Below, piece after piece: positions 32,556 to 40,755 of a stretch of 45,806 nt of DNA. The position numbers and the translations under genes are program-made. The notes under the pieces are model-generated. The model had not been told where the DNA came from, did no database searches, and was given only the letters and a program-made list of their open reading frames with translations. The number at the start of each line of letters is the position of its first letter. The stretch's first letter is position 1. The stretch is from Streptomyces roseoverticillatus (lineage in GTDB: Bacteria; Actinomycetota; Actinomycetes; Streptomycetales; Streptomycetaceae): NCBI RefSeq assembly GCF_000719265.1, contig NZ_JOFL01000037.1, positions 1 to 45,806 of the forward strand, read 5' to 3'.

Positions 32556-33443
32556 ATGACGGAGCCGGAGGTGCGTCCCGTGGCGTCCAGTGTCAATCCC
32601 ACCGTTAGGCGGCGCCGCTTGGGGCAGGAGCTGCGCAAGCTCCGCGAGCTCAAGGGCATGACCGCCGAGGAGGTCGCCGAGCGGTTGCTCGTCTCGCAGT
32701 CGAAGATCAGCCGGCTGGAGAACGGCCGCCGCAGCATCAGCCAGCGCGATGTGCGCGATCTCTGCGGGGTGTACGGGGTCGAGGACCACCGGATTGTCGA
32801 TTCACTGATGCAGATGGCCAAGGAGTCGCGCCAGCAGGGCTGGTGGCACGCCTTCGGCGACATTCCCTACAGCGTCTACATCGGCCTGGAAACGGATGCG
32901 GCCTCACTGCGCGTGTACGAGGCATCTCTCGTACCTGGTCTGCTCCAGACGCCCAATTACGCGAGCGCCGTGACGGAGGGTTCCTGGCCCGAGGCGACGA
33001 CGGCCGACATCGAGCGCCGCGTGCAGGTGCGGATGCGCAGGCAGGAACGGATCACCGATCCGGAGAATCCACTGCGCCTTTGGGCGGTCATCGACGAGTC
33101 GGCGCTGCGCCGGATCGTGGGCAACCGCGAGATCATGGCGGAACAGATGCGGCAGCTCGTGCAGTTCAGCCTGGAACCGCACATCACGGTGCAGGTGCTG
33201 CCTTATGACGTCGGCGCGCACCCGGGCATGTACGGGAAGTTCTCCATCCTGGAGTTCAATGACCCGCAGGACGCGAGCACGGTCTATCTGGAGGGGATCA
33301 CCAGTGATCTCTACCTGGAGAAGCCGAACGACGTGCAGACCTACAGCGTGATGTACGAACATTTGCGAATGCAGGCCCTCAACGCGGAGCACTCCCGGCA
33401 GTTCATCGACCGGGTCGCGGCGGAGTGGGCGGCGGAGGCCTGA
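32556..33443 (+). CDS. XRE-family regulator with Scr1/DUF5753-type C-terminal domain
   Basis: A 295-residue protein. The N-terminal helix-turn-helix lies at about residues 18-75: LGQELRKLRELKGMTAEEVA and LLVSQSKISRLENGRRSISQ. The rest matches the long C-terminal domain of Streptomyces WhiJ/Scr1-like regulators, with WWHAFGDIPYSVYIGLETDA, VPGLLQTPNYA, ALRRIVGN and SILEFNDPQDASTVYLEG as conserved blocks. Such genes are usually followed by a small DUF397 gene, as here (189 bp downstream), and some pairs have been described as toxin-antitoxin-like or as developmental regulators. ATG 32556 has AGGAG upstream. Confidence 0.9.
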   Translation: MTEPEVRPVASSVNPTVRRRRLGQELRKLRELKGMTAEEVAERLLVSQSKISRLENGRRSISQRDVRDLCGVYGVEDHRIVDSLMQMAKESRQQGWWHAFGDIPYSVYIGLETDAASLRVYEASLVPGLLQTPNYASAVTEGSWPEATTADIERRVQVRMRRQERITDPENPLRLWAVIDESALRRIVGNREIMAEQMRQLVQFSLEPHITVQVLPYDVGAHPGMYGKFSILEFNDPQDASTVYLEGITSDLYLEKPNDVQTYSVMYEHLRMQALNAEHSRQFIDRVAAEWAAEA

Positions 33444-33632
33444 CGGAAGCGCCGCACGGTACACCCTCTGCCAGTCGCCCGGGAAGGGCGTTCCCGAATA
33501 TGCCATCCGGTCGAGTGAATGGGCCGTTCATCAGGTGATGTTGGCGCGTAACGTCGGTCGCACCTCGGGAAACCGGCGTTGTGACCGGCGTTTCTGATCA
33601 AGGCACATACTCACCAAGGCATGGGAGCAATC

Positions 33633-33836
33633 ATGGCCATCCAGCAGGGAAACACCACGTGGCGCAAGTCCTCGTACTCGCTGGCCAACGGCGACTGCGT
33701 GGAGGTCGCCTCCCCCCTCCCCCAGTCCATCGCGGTCCGTGACTCCAAGGACCCTCAGGGACCGATTCTCGGTTTCGCGCCGACCACCTGGTCCGCGTTT
33801 GTGACGACCGTTTCCCGTCGCGCATACGACTTCTGA
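33633..33836 (+). CDS. DUF397 small protein, partner of the XRE regulator
   Basis: A 67-residue DUF397 protein with the family signature: [17 protein letters not shown], then [21 protein letters not shown] and SAF. DUF397 proteins are paired with WhiJ/Scr1-type regulators and are thought to bind or antagonise them. ATG 33633 with GGGAG upstream is preferred to the ATG at 33621. A strong terminator follows at 33892. Confidence 0.9.
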   Translation: MAIQQGNTTWRKSSYSLANGDCVEVASPLPQSIAVRDSKDPQGPILGFAPTTWSAFVTTVSRRAYDF

Positions 33837-33891
33837 CGAGACCAGTCGATGCAGCGTCTTCATCGCCCTCATCACCCCTGAGCAGTGCACA

Positions 33892-33936
33892 CAGAACCCC
33901 CTCGGCCGGTCCGTCGTCCCGGCCGAGGGGGTTCTG
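33892..33936. terminator. Bidirectional intrinsic terminator
   Basis: CAGAACCCCCTCGGCCGG (33892-33909) and its exact complement (33919-33936) form an 18-bp perfect stem with a 9-nt loop. It lies between the convergent DUF397 and ADP-ribosylglycohydrolase genes and can end both transcripts. Confidence 0.85.
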
Positions 33937-33940
33937 CCGT

Positions 33941-33980
33941 GTGCGGGCGTGTACGGGCGCGTACGGGCGTGCGCGGGTGC
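33941..33980. repeat. Four 10-bp tandem repeats
   Basis: GTGCGGGCGT, GTACGGGCGC, GTACGGGCGT and GCGCGGGTGC follow one another directly after the terminator stem. No coding role is supported. Confidence 0.75.
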
Positions 33981-34038
33981 ACGCAACCGTACGGGTTGTG
34001 CGATCGCAACTGGCGCTGCGCCCCATGCAGTTGCTCCG

Positions 34039-35148
34039 CTATGCGGGCGGGTAGCGCTCCGTCCACGCCGTGGAGGCCACGCCCGGGCCGTGCAGGTGCG
34101 CGCCCTGGGTGAGCTCCATGGCGAAGTCGTCGGCGAGTTCGGCGATCTCGGCCCGGCCCTCCAGCTCGGCCAGCAGGTCCGCCGGCAGCGCGGTCTCGCC
34201 GTGCAGCGCGCCCAGCAGGTTGCCGCAGAGCGAACCGGTGGAGTCGGAGTCACCGCTGTGGTTGACGGCGAGCAGCAGCCCGTGACGGATGTCCTCGGCG
34301 ACCAGCGCGCAGTACACGCCCATGGCAAGGGCTTCTTCGGCCACCCAGCCCTGGCCGAGCGCTTCGAGCCGCTCGGCCGACGGCGCACCCTGGCGTACGG
34401 CGTCGAGCGCCTGCCGCAGCGCCGCCGTGGTCTCCTCGTGCCCCGACCACCCGGCCAGCAGGGCGAGCGCCTGGTGCACGGAGCTCTCCAGCGTCCCGCC
34501 GCGGACGACGCCGTGCACGATGGCCGCGAAGGCGGCCGCCGCCAGGACGCCCGAGGGGTGGCCGTGGGTCTGGGCGGCGCACTCGGCGGCGAGGTGGAAG
34601 ACCTGCGCCGGCTCCCGGTCGACCAGCAGGCCGAACGGCGCCGAGCGCATCACGGTGCCGCAGCCCTTGGACTCCCGGTTCTTGGGGGCGGCGAGGGTGC
34701 CCATCCGGTCGTCCTCCAGCCCGGACAGGCAGGCGTTGCCCGGCGCCCGCTGCGAGTAGAGCCACCCCTGGCGGCCCAGCCGGCCGAGCGCGGGATCACG
34801 CAGGTCGGGGGCCTCGTAGCGCTGGGTGGCCCGCCAGCGCAGGTACGCGCGGTGTACCTCCGCCGACGCGTCCCACTCGCCGGTGTCGCGCCGGATCCCG
34901 GCGCGGATCAGGCCGTCGACGGTGAACAGCGTCATCTGCGTGTCGTCGGTGACCGCGCCGCGCCGCCCGTAGGCCCGTACGTAGTCACGGACGCCGGCGG
35001 GCCCGTGGTTGTCGCGGATCGTGCCGAGCGAGTGGAACTCGATGCCCGCGCCGAGCGCGTCACCGATCGCCCCGCCGAGCAGGCAGCCGCGGACGCGGGC
35101 GCGGAAGTCCTGCTGCTGCGCCCGGCTCCACAGTGCGGTGGTGGTCAT
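34039..35148 (-). CDS. ADP-ribosylglycohydrolase family protein
   Basis: A 369-residue DraG/ARH-type enzyme, expected to remove ADP-ribose from proteins or small molecules. The dinuclear metal motifs are present: GAIGDALG at 27-34, T67-D68-D69-T70 (VTDDTQMT), and NHSGDSDSTGSLCGN near the C-terminus with its two Asp ligands. An all-helical pattern fills the space between. ATG 35148 is preceded by GGAAGGGG; the longer upstream frame overlaps the neighbouring gene. It lies 35 bp downstream of a single-pass membrane protein gene and may be co-transcribed with it. The substrate cannot be told from sequence. Confidence 0.9.
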   Translation of the reverse strand: MTTTALWSRAQQQDFRARVRGCLLGGAIGDALGAGIEFHSLGTIRDNHGPAGVRDYVRAYGRRGAVTDDTQMTLFTVDGLIRAGIRRDTGEWDASAEVHRAYLRWRATQRYEAPDLRDPALGRLGRQGWLYSQRAPGNACLSGLEDDRMGTLAAPKNRESKGCGTVMRSAPFGLLVDREPAQVFHLAAECAAQTHGHPSGVLAAAAFAAIVHGVVRGGTLESSVHQALALLAGWSGHEETTAALRQALDAVRQGAPSAERLEALGQGWVAEEALAMGVYCALVAEDIRHGLLLAVNHSGDSDSTGSLCGNLLGALHGETALPADLLAELEGRAEIAELADDFAMELTQGAHLHGPGVASTAWTERYPPA

Positions 35149-35183
35149 GGGTGGACCGGCCCCTTCCTGTTTCTCGGCCCGGC

Positions 35184-36410
35184 TCAGCCCTTGAGCGGGC
35201 GGACCGTCTTCATGATCTCGTCGATCCGGGACTCCGGCAGCGCGCCGGAGACGCCCTGGTCGGCGTACATGATCCAGCTGCTGAAATCGCCGCTGGGGAG
35301 CTTCCACACGATGCTCTTGACGATGGCCGTCGGCGGCACGCACGGGCTCGGGCGGTTGAGGACGGTGACCTTGGCGGTCGCGGTCCAGCCGTCGATGCCG
35401 TTCTGCTTCCAGGGCTGGGCCTGGCTGACCTCGATCTTGGGCTTGTTGCCGAGGCCGCCGTACGCGTAGACGCCCCAGTTGCCCGCCCAGTTGCGGGCGT
35501 TGTCCTGGATGCTCAGGGAGGGGTCGCCGGCCGCCGTACCGACGGTGGCGAGCTGCCCCTTGCCGGCCTCGCCGATCGCGTTGGGATTGGCCGACGAAGA
35601 GCAGCCGCCCTCAGTGAAGTTGGCGGTGTCGCGCATCGTGATCTGCGGCTTACCGGACGCGTCGGCGTACGCGATCATCGTGTCCTGCGGGAAGACCTTC
35701 CACTTCTCCCCCGTACCGGGCACGTCGTACTGGAGCTTGTGCTCCTTGCTGGTCTGCGTCTGCCAGCCGGCGGGCGGGGCGGCGGGGGCGCCGGCGGCGT
35801 TGTCCGGGGCGGCGGACTGCTGCGGTTGTCCCGGCTGTCCCTGCTGTCCCTGCGCCGGGTCGCCGGAGGGCTTGGCCTGGCCGCCGGCCGTGACGTTCTG
35901 CTTGTCGTCCTTCTTGTCGTCACCGCCCTTGAGGAAGAAGAACGCGCCGCCGCCGATGACGGCGAGAGCCACGACGCCGCCGACGACGGCGAGCAGCGTC
36001 TTGTTCTTGCCACCGCCACCGCCGCCACCGCCACCGCCCGGCGGTACGGGAGCGGGCGCCGGGGCCGGGGCGGGCGCGGTCCAGCCGCCCGGCGGCGGGG
36101 GCGGAGGCGGCACGGCACCCGCGCCACCGGGACCGGGCGGCTGCACGGCGGGCTGGGCGAAGACGGTCGCCTGGGCGTGGGGGTTGCCGCCGCCGTTCGG
36201 CGCGGCCGGGGCGGGCGGGGTCACGGCGGGCTGAGCGAAGGCGGTGGGCGCCGCGTGAACGCCGCCGTTCGGCGGAGCCGGGGCGGGCGGAGTCACGGCG
36301 GGCTGGTCGACGGCGGTGGCCTCCGGCCCGCCCCACGGTGCGCCGCCCTGCGGGGGCTGCGGCGACTGCGGCGGCTGGTGGGGCTGCTGGGGATTCTGAG
36401 GCCAAGACAT
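35184..36410 (-). CDS. Single-pass membrane protein with Pro-rich repetitive cytoplasmic tail
   Basis: A 408-residue protein. Residues 1-135 are Pro/Ala/Gly/Gln-rich with three repeats of about 25 residues, each holding (A/P)T(A/V)(V/F) then QPAV(T/Q)PP: T32, T56 and T82. A run of ten Gly precedes a membrane helix at about 138-160 (LLAVVGGVVALAVIGGGAFF). A polar spacer (161-215) follows, then a C-terminal extracytoplasmic domain of about 190 residues beginning GWQTQTSKEHKLQYDVPGTG, with two Cys (GGCSSS and SPCVPP). I do not recognise the outer domain by name. The repeated Thr motifs resemble those in the carboxypeptidase tail. ATG 36410 was chosen because the upstream frame runs through a palindrome and is Arg-rich. 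Confidence 0.8.
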   Translation of the reverse strand: MSWPQNPQQPHQPPQSPQPPQGGAPWGGPEATAVDQPAVTPPAPAPPNGGVHAAPTAFAQPAVTPPAPAAPNGGGNPHAQATVFAQPAVQPPGPGGAGAVPPPPPPPGGWTAPAPAPAPAPVPPGGGGGGGGGGKNKTLLAVVGGVVALAVIGGGAFFFLKGGDDKKDDKQNVTAGGQAKPSGDPAQGQQGQPGQPQQSAAPDNAAGAPAAPPAGWQTQTSKEHKLQYDVPGTGEKWKVFPQDTMIAYADASGKPQITMRDTANFTEGGCSSSANPNAIGEAGKGQLATVGTAAGDPSLSIQDNARNWAGNWGVYAYGGLGNKPKIEVSQAQPWKQNGIDGWTATAKVTVLNRPSPCVPPTAIVKSIVWKLPSGDFSSWIMYADQGVSGALPESRIDEIMKTVRPLKG

Positions 36411-36434
36411 GCGGGCCACCTTAGACGGCGTGAC

Positions 36435-36472
36435 GTTGCCGTCTTGTCGAGGCATCTCGACAAGACGGCAAC
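36435..36472. promoter_or_regulatory. 17-bp perfect inverted repeat upstream of the membrane protein gene
   Basis: GTTGCCGTCTTGTCGAG (36435-36451) and its exact complement (36456-36472) are separated by GCAT only. It ends 25 bp before the membrane protein start. It has the size of a regulator operator but could also form an RNA hairpin in the leader. Confidence 0.75.
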
Positions 36473-36498
36473 ATCCGGGACGGACCGGTGACCGAGCT

Positions 36499-36518
36499 CC
36501 GGCTCCCCGGGGAGCCGG
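36499..36518. other. 20-bp perfect palindrome
   Basis: CCGGCTCCCCGGGGAGCCGG reads the same on both strands with no spacer. It sits between the fbiC terminator and the 17-bp inverted repeat. Confidence 0.6.
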
Positions 36519-36533
36519 GCCGACGCCGCGGCT

Positions 36534-36568
36534 CCCCCGACCCCGAGGCAACGCCCCGGGGTCGGGGG
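36534..36568 (-). terminator. Probable fbiC terminator
   Basis: CCCCCGACCCCG (36534-36545) and CGGGGTCGGGGG (36557-36568) form a 12-bp perfect stem with an 11-nt loop, about 130 bp past the fbiC stop. There is no T tract. Confidence 0.6.
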
Positions 36569-36699
36569 CACCACCCAGCGGTAGCTGGCGGAGAAAGGGC
36601 GGGACCGGGGCATTGCTCCCGCCGCAACGGCGACCCGCCACGACGGCGTGCGTCCGGCGGAATCCGCAACGACCCGGCCGGAAGCGCCCCCGACGGACG

Positions 36700-39294
36700 C
36701 TAGTCCTCCAGCACCGGCAGCAACTCCGGCAGATGCCCGTCCGACGCCGCCGCGGCAGCGATCCGTTCCGCCGGCACCTCCCCGTACAACGTCGTCCGCG
36801 CCCGCGCCGGCCGCCCCGCCGCTTCCGCGATGCCCACGAGGTCCCGGACCGACCGGTACGACCCGTACGAGGAGCCCGCCATGCGGGAGATGGTCTCCTC
36901 CATCAGCGTCCCGCCGAGGTCGTTCGCGCCGGAGCGGAGCATCTCCGCCGCCCCCTCCGCGCCCAGTTTGACCCAGCTCGTCTGGATGTTCGTGATGTGC
37001 GGGTGGAGCAGCAGCCGGGCCATGGCCGTGACCGCCCGGTTGTCGCGCGTGGTGGGGCCGGGGCGCGAAATGCCCGCCAGGTACACGGGCGCGTTCGTGT
37101 GGATGAAGGGGAGGGTCACGAACTCCGTGAACCCGCCGGTCTCCTTCTGGATCTCGACGAGCCTCCGGAAGTGCCCGAGCCAGTGCCGCGGCTGGTCCAC
37201 GTGCCCGTACATCATCGTGGACGAGGACCGGATCCCGAGCTCGTGCGCGGTCCTGACGACCTCGATCCAGGTGGCGGCGGGCAGCTTGCCCTTGGTGAGG
37301 ACCCAGCGGACCTCGTCGTCGAGGATCTCCGCGGCCGTGCCGGGGATGGTGTCGAGCCCGGCTTCCTTCGCCGCGGCCAGCCACTCCCGTACGGACAGGC
37401 CCGTGCGGGTCGCGCCGTTGACGATCTCCATCGGCGAGAAGGCGTGCACGTGCATGTCCGGCACGCGCTCCTTCACGGCCCGCGCGATGTCGAAGTAGGC
37501 CGTGCCGGGCAGGTCGGGGTGGATGCCGCCCTGCATGCAGACCTCGACCGCGCCGACGTCCCACGCCTGCGCGGCCCGGTCGGCGACCTGCTCCAGGGAC
37601 AGGGTGTACGCGTCGGCGTCGGTGCGCCGCTGGGCGAAGGCGCAGAAGCGGCAGCCGGTGTAGCAGACGTTGGTGAAGTTGATGTTGCGCGTGACGATGT
37701 ACGTGACGTCGTCGCCGACCACGTCCCGGCGCAGGTCGTCGGCGATGCGGCAGAGCGCGTCGAGCGCGGGCCCGTCGGCGTGGAGGAGGGCGAGGGCCTG
37801 GGGGTCGGTCAGCCGGGTGGGGTCGTCGGCGGCCTGCCGCAGCGCTTCGCGCACGTCCGCGTCGATGCGTTCGGGCACCATGCCGGGCGCGGCGGCCTCG
37901 CGCAGCGCCTCCCAGTCCCCGTAGACCTCGTCGAAGTCCTCGCGCCGGTCGCCGGTGCGGCCCTCGGTGTCGACGGCCCGGTGCAGCTCGGTGCGGCCGG
38001 AGGGGACGAAGACGTCTTCCGGCTCCTGCCAGGGCAGGCCCTTGACCTCGGCGTGCTCGTTCGCCAGCCCGGACTCCGGGTCGGCCAGGGCGCGCACGTG
38101 CGGCAGCACGCGCGGGTCCAGCCAGGGCTCGCCCCGCTGCACGAAGTCGGGGTAGACGGCGAGTCGTTCCCGCAGCCGGAAGCCGGCCGCGGCGGACTGC
38201 TCGGCGAGCTCGTCGATCTGCGGCCAGGGGCGCTCGGGGTTGACGTGGTCGGGGGTGACGGGCGAGACGCCGCCCCAGTCGTCGATGCCGGCGCCGATGA
38301 GGCGCGCGTACTCCCCGGCCACCAGGTTCGGCGGGGCCTGGAGGCACGCGGAGGGGCCCATGATGTGCCGGGCGACGGCGACGGTGGCGACGAGGTCGTC
38401 CAGCTCGGCGTCCGGCATGCCGCGCATCGCCGTGTCCGGCTTGGCGCGGAAGTTCTGCATGATCAGTTCCTGGATGCCGTGGTAGGCCCGGGAGACGCGG
38501 CGCAGCGCGAACAGCGACTCGGCGCGCTCCTCGTACGTCTCGCCGATGCCGATCAGCAGGCCGCTGGTGAACGGCACGGAGCTGCGCCCGGCGTCCTCCA
38601 GGACGCGCAGCCGGACGGCCGGCTCCTTGTCCGGGGAGCCGTAGTGCGGGCCGCCGGGCTCGCTCCACAGCCGCTCGGCGGTGGTCTCCAGCATCATGCC
38701 CATCGACGCGGAGACGGGCTTGAGGCGCTGGAAGTCCGTCCAGCTCATGGCGCCCGGGTTGAGGTGCGGGAGCAGGCCGGTCTCCTCCAGGATGCGGATG
38801 GAGATGGCGCGCACGTAGGCGATGGTGTCGTCGTAGCCCGCCGCCTCCAGCCATGCGCGGGCCTCGGGCCAGCGGTCCTCGGGACGGTCGCCGAGCGTGA
38901 TGAGGGCTTCCTTGCAGCCGAGTTCGGCGCCGCGCCGGGCGATGGCCAGGACCTCGTCGGGGGACATGAACATGCCGTGGCCGGCGCGGCGCAGCTTGCC
39001 GGGGACGGTGGCGAAGGTGCAGTAGTGGCACTTGTCGCGGCAGAGGCGGGTGAGGGGGATGAAGACGCTCTTCGAGTACGTGATGACGCCGGGGCGCCCG
39101 GCGGCTTCCAGTCCCGCGTCGCGCACCCGGGCGGCGGACGCGCACAGGTCTTCCAGATCCGCGCCGCGGGCCTGGAGGAGCACGGCGGACTCGGTGACGT
39201 CCAGGGCCACGCCGTCCCGGGCGCGTTTGAGCGCGCGACGCATGGCGTTGGCGGTCGGTGCGGGTCCCTGCGGGGGCTGCGGGGTGGAAGTCAT
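36700..39294 (-). CDS. fbiC: Bifunctional FO synthase FbiC (CofG-CofH fusion)
   Basis: An 864-residue fusion of two radical SAM enzymes that joins tyrosine and the flavin-pathway diaminouracil intermediate to make FO, the chromophore of coenzyme F420. The CofG half has C85-RDK-C89-HY-C92 and [14 protein letters not shown] before it; the CofH half has C544-YTG-C548-RF-C551 after NINFTNV. Both CxxxCxxC clusters are intact. [19 protein letters not shown] and [15 protein letters not shown] near the end are conserved in CofH. Length and order are standard for actinobacteria. The start ATG 39294 follows a region with an inverted repeat (CGGAGG-TAG-CCTCCG, 39372-39386). An F420-dependent oxidoreductase gene is the next gene upstream. 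Confidence 0.96.
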   Translation of the reverse strand: MTSTPQPPQGPAPTANAMRRALKRARDGVALDVTESAVLLQARGADLEDLCASAARVRDAGLEAAGRPGVITYSKSVFIPLTRLCRDKCHYCTFATVPGKLRRAGHGMFMSPDEVLAIARRGAELGCKEALITLGDRPEDRWPEARAWLEAAGYDDTIAYVRAISIRILEETGLLPHLNPGAMSWTDFQRLKPVSASMGMMLETTAERLWSEPGGPHYGSPDKEPAVRLRVLEDAGRSSVPFTSGLLIGIGETYEERAESLFALRRVSRAYHGIQELIMQNFRAKPDTAMRGMPDAELDDLVATVAVARHIMGPSACLQAPPNLVAGEYARLIGAGIDDWGGVSPVTPDHVNPERPWPQIDELAEQSAAAGFRLRERLAVYPDFVQRGEPWLDPRVLPHVRALADPESGLANEHAEVKGLPWQEPEDVFVPSGRTELHRAVDTEGRTGDRREDFDEVYGDWEALREAAAPGMVPERIDADVREALRQAADDPTRLTDPQALALLHADGPALDALCRIADDLRRDVVGDDVTYIVTRNINFTNVCYTGCRFCAFAQRRTDADAYTLSLEQVADRAAQAWDVGAVEVCMQGGIHPDLPGTAYFDIARAVKERVPDMHVHAFSPMEIVNGATRTGLSVREWLAAAKEAGLDTIPGTAAEILDDEVRWVLTKGKLPAATWIEVVRTAHELGIRSSSTMMYGHVDQPRHWLGHFRRLVEIQKETGGFTEFVTLPFIHTNAPVYLAGISRPGPTTRDNRAVTAMARLLLHPHITNIQTSWVKLGAEGAAEMLRSGANDLGGTLMEETISRMAGSSYGSYRSVRDLVGIAEAAGRPARARTTLYGEVPAERIAAAAASDGHLPELLPVLED

Positions 39295-39640
39295 TGTCCG
39301 AGCATACGAGCGGGTGACGGGCCGTCCGGAAGAGGCCGGGTAGTGGTTCGTGTGCGACTGGTCACGCCACCCGGAGGTAGCCTCCGAAAGGATTCCGCCA
39401 TGGTGCGCCCGGGTTCGGCCGGGCGTTTGACCGGGGGTTGGGCCCGGGGTTCGGCCCGAGGTTTGACCGGGGGTTCGGCCCGGGGTTTGACCCGGGGTTC
39501 GACCCGGCGCTTGACCGGGGGTTCAGCCCGGCGCTCGGCCCGAGGTTCGGCCCGGCGCTTGACCGGGGGTCGGCCCGGCGCTTGACCGGGGGTCGGCCCG
39601 GCGCTCGGCCCGAGGTTCGGCCCGACGCTTGACCCGAGGT
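39295..39640. other. Intergenic region between the LLM gene and fbiC
   Basis: Two parts are seen. 39295-39415 is ordinary sequence that should hold the fbiC promoter, with the short dyad at 39372-39386. 39416-39641 is a pure 12-bp tandem repeat array. No gene is supported; a plus-strand frame of 64 residues here is a by-product of the repeat. Confidence 0.75.
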
Positions 39641-39641
39641 T
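39416..39641. repeat. Nineteen 12-bp tandem repeats
   Basis: Nineteen head-to-tail units of consensus (C/T)G(G/A)CCCGGGGTT run from 39416 to 39641; two units (39560 and 39583) are 11 bp. Main variants are TGACCGGGGGTT, CGGCCCGGCGCT and CGGCCCGAGGTT. The last base is also the first base of the reverse-complement TAA stop codon of the LLM gene, so the array abuts that gene. Confidence 0.92.
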
Positions 39642-40501
39642 TACAGGAACTCCGCGTGGGCGTCGAGCGCCCGCAGGATCTCCGCCTCCCCCGCCGACGG
39701 CAGCCCCACCACGACCTCGGCGAGCCCCAGCTCGGCGAAGTACGCGAGCTTGCCCGCCGACGGGTGCACCGCGTACGGCACGACCTGCGGCTCGCCCGGC
39801 CGCCCGACCTCCTGCCAGGCCCGGCGCAGCTGCGGCACCGCCTCCTTGAGGCCGCTGCCGCCGACGGGCATCCAGCCGTCCGCGTACTCCGCGACGTGCG
39901 CGAACAGCTTCGGCCCGGCCGCTCCCCCGATCAGGGTGCGCGGCCCCAGGAGGTGCGGCACGTCCGCCCCGCGCGAGCGCGGCGTCCGCAGCGGCTTCGG
40001 GTGCGCGAAACTCGCGCTGACCGCACCGAACTCGCCGCGGTATCCCGTCGGTTCCTCCGCCCACAGCGCCCGCATCAGCGCCATCCGGTCCCGTACGAGA
40101 TCGCGCCGCGTCTTCCAGTCGACGCCGTGGTCGGCGGCCTCCTCCACGTTCCAGCCGTAGCCGATGCCCAGCGTGAGGCGCCCGCCGCTGACGAAGTCGA
40201 GCGTCGCGATCTGCTTGGCCAGCGCGATCGGGTCGTGCTGGGCGACCAGCAGGACGCCCGTCCCGAGCCCGATCCGCTCGGTGACCGCCGCGGCCTGCCC
40301 CAGCGCCACGAGCGGATCGAGGGCCCGGCCGTACTCGCGCGGCAGCGGGTCGCCCGTCGGCGCGGGCGTCTCCCGGCTGACCGGGATGTGCGTGTGCTGC
40401 GGCAGGTACAGCCCGTCGAAGCCCCGCTGCTCCAGCTCGCTCGCGAGCCGGACCGGACTGATCGTCTCGTCGGTGAGGAAGACCGTGGTTGCGATCCGCA
40501 C
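39641..40501 (-). CDS. LLM class F420-dependent oxidoreductase
   Basis: A 286-residue luciferase-like TIM-barrel enzyme. It starts MRIATTVFLTDETISPVRLA and has GFDGLYLPQH, RIGLGTGVLLVAQHDPIALA and GGRLTLGIGYGWNVEEAADH, the strands and loops that bind coenzyme F420 in this family. ADGWMPVGG and the C-terminal LAEVVVGLPS also fit. It would use reduced or oxidised F420 to act on an unknown substrate. The gene lies upstream of fbiC on the same strand, separated by a repeat array, which matches its need for F420. The ATG at 40501 is used. Confidence 0.92.
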   Translation of the reverse strand: MRIATTVFLTDETISPVRLASELEQRGFDGLYLPQHTHIPVSRETPAPTGDPLPREYGRALDPLVALGQAAAVTERIGLGTGVLLVAQHDPIALAKQIATLDFVSGGRLTLGIGYGWNVEEAADHGVDWKTRRDLVRDRMALMRALWAEEPTGYRGEFGAVSASFAHPKPLRTPRSRGADVPHLLGPRTLIGGAAGPKLFAHVAEYADGWMPVGGSGLKEAVPQLRRAWQEVGRPGEPQVVPYAVHPSAGKLAYFAELGLAEVVVGLPSAGEAEILRALDAHAEFL

Positions 40502-40755
40502 GCGGCGGCACCTCCTTGGCGTCCTGGGTGACCTGGCCGGACTGCGCCTGCCTGGGCCTGCCTGGCTGGCTACCTGAGCTGGGGCTCACCGTAAGCCCAA
40601 ACGGACCCGGCGGGTCCTCGGCGGGGCGGGACGGACACGCGAATGTCGCAATCCCGGACCGGCCCCGTACCCCTGCGCGCCACCAAGGCGTACAACAGTG
40701 CCCCCGGGGGACCGCCCCGAGGGGACCCTTCCGCGAAGGCACAGGGAGGACGCTC

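Noticed and set aside
36409..39585. 1058-residue plus-strand frame opposite fbiC
   Set aside because: fbiC motifs on the minus strand are unambiguous; the opposite frame has no recognisable domain.
39438..39632. 64-residue plus-strand frame with GFGP/RFDR-like tetrapeptide repeats
   Set aside because: It is a product of the 12-bp repeat; the two 11-bp units shift the frame and there is no ribosome site.
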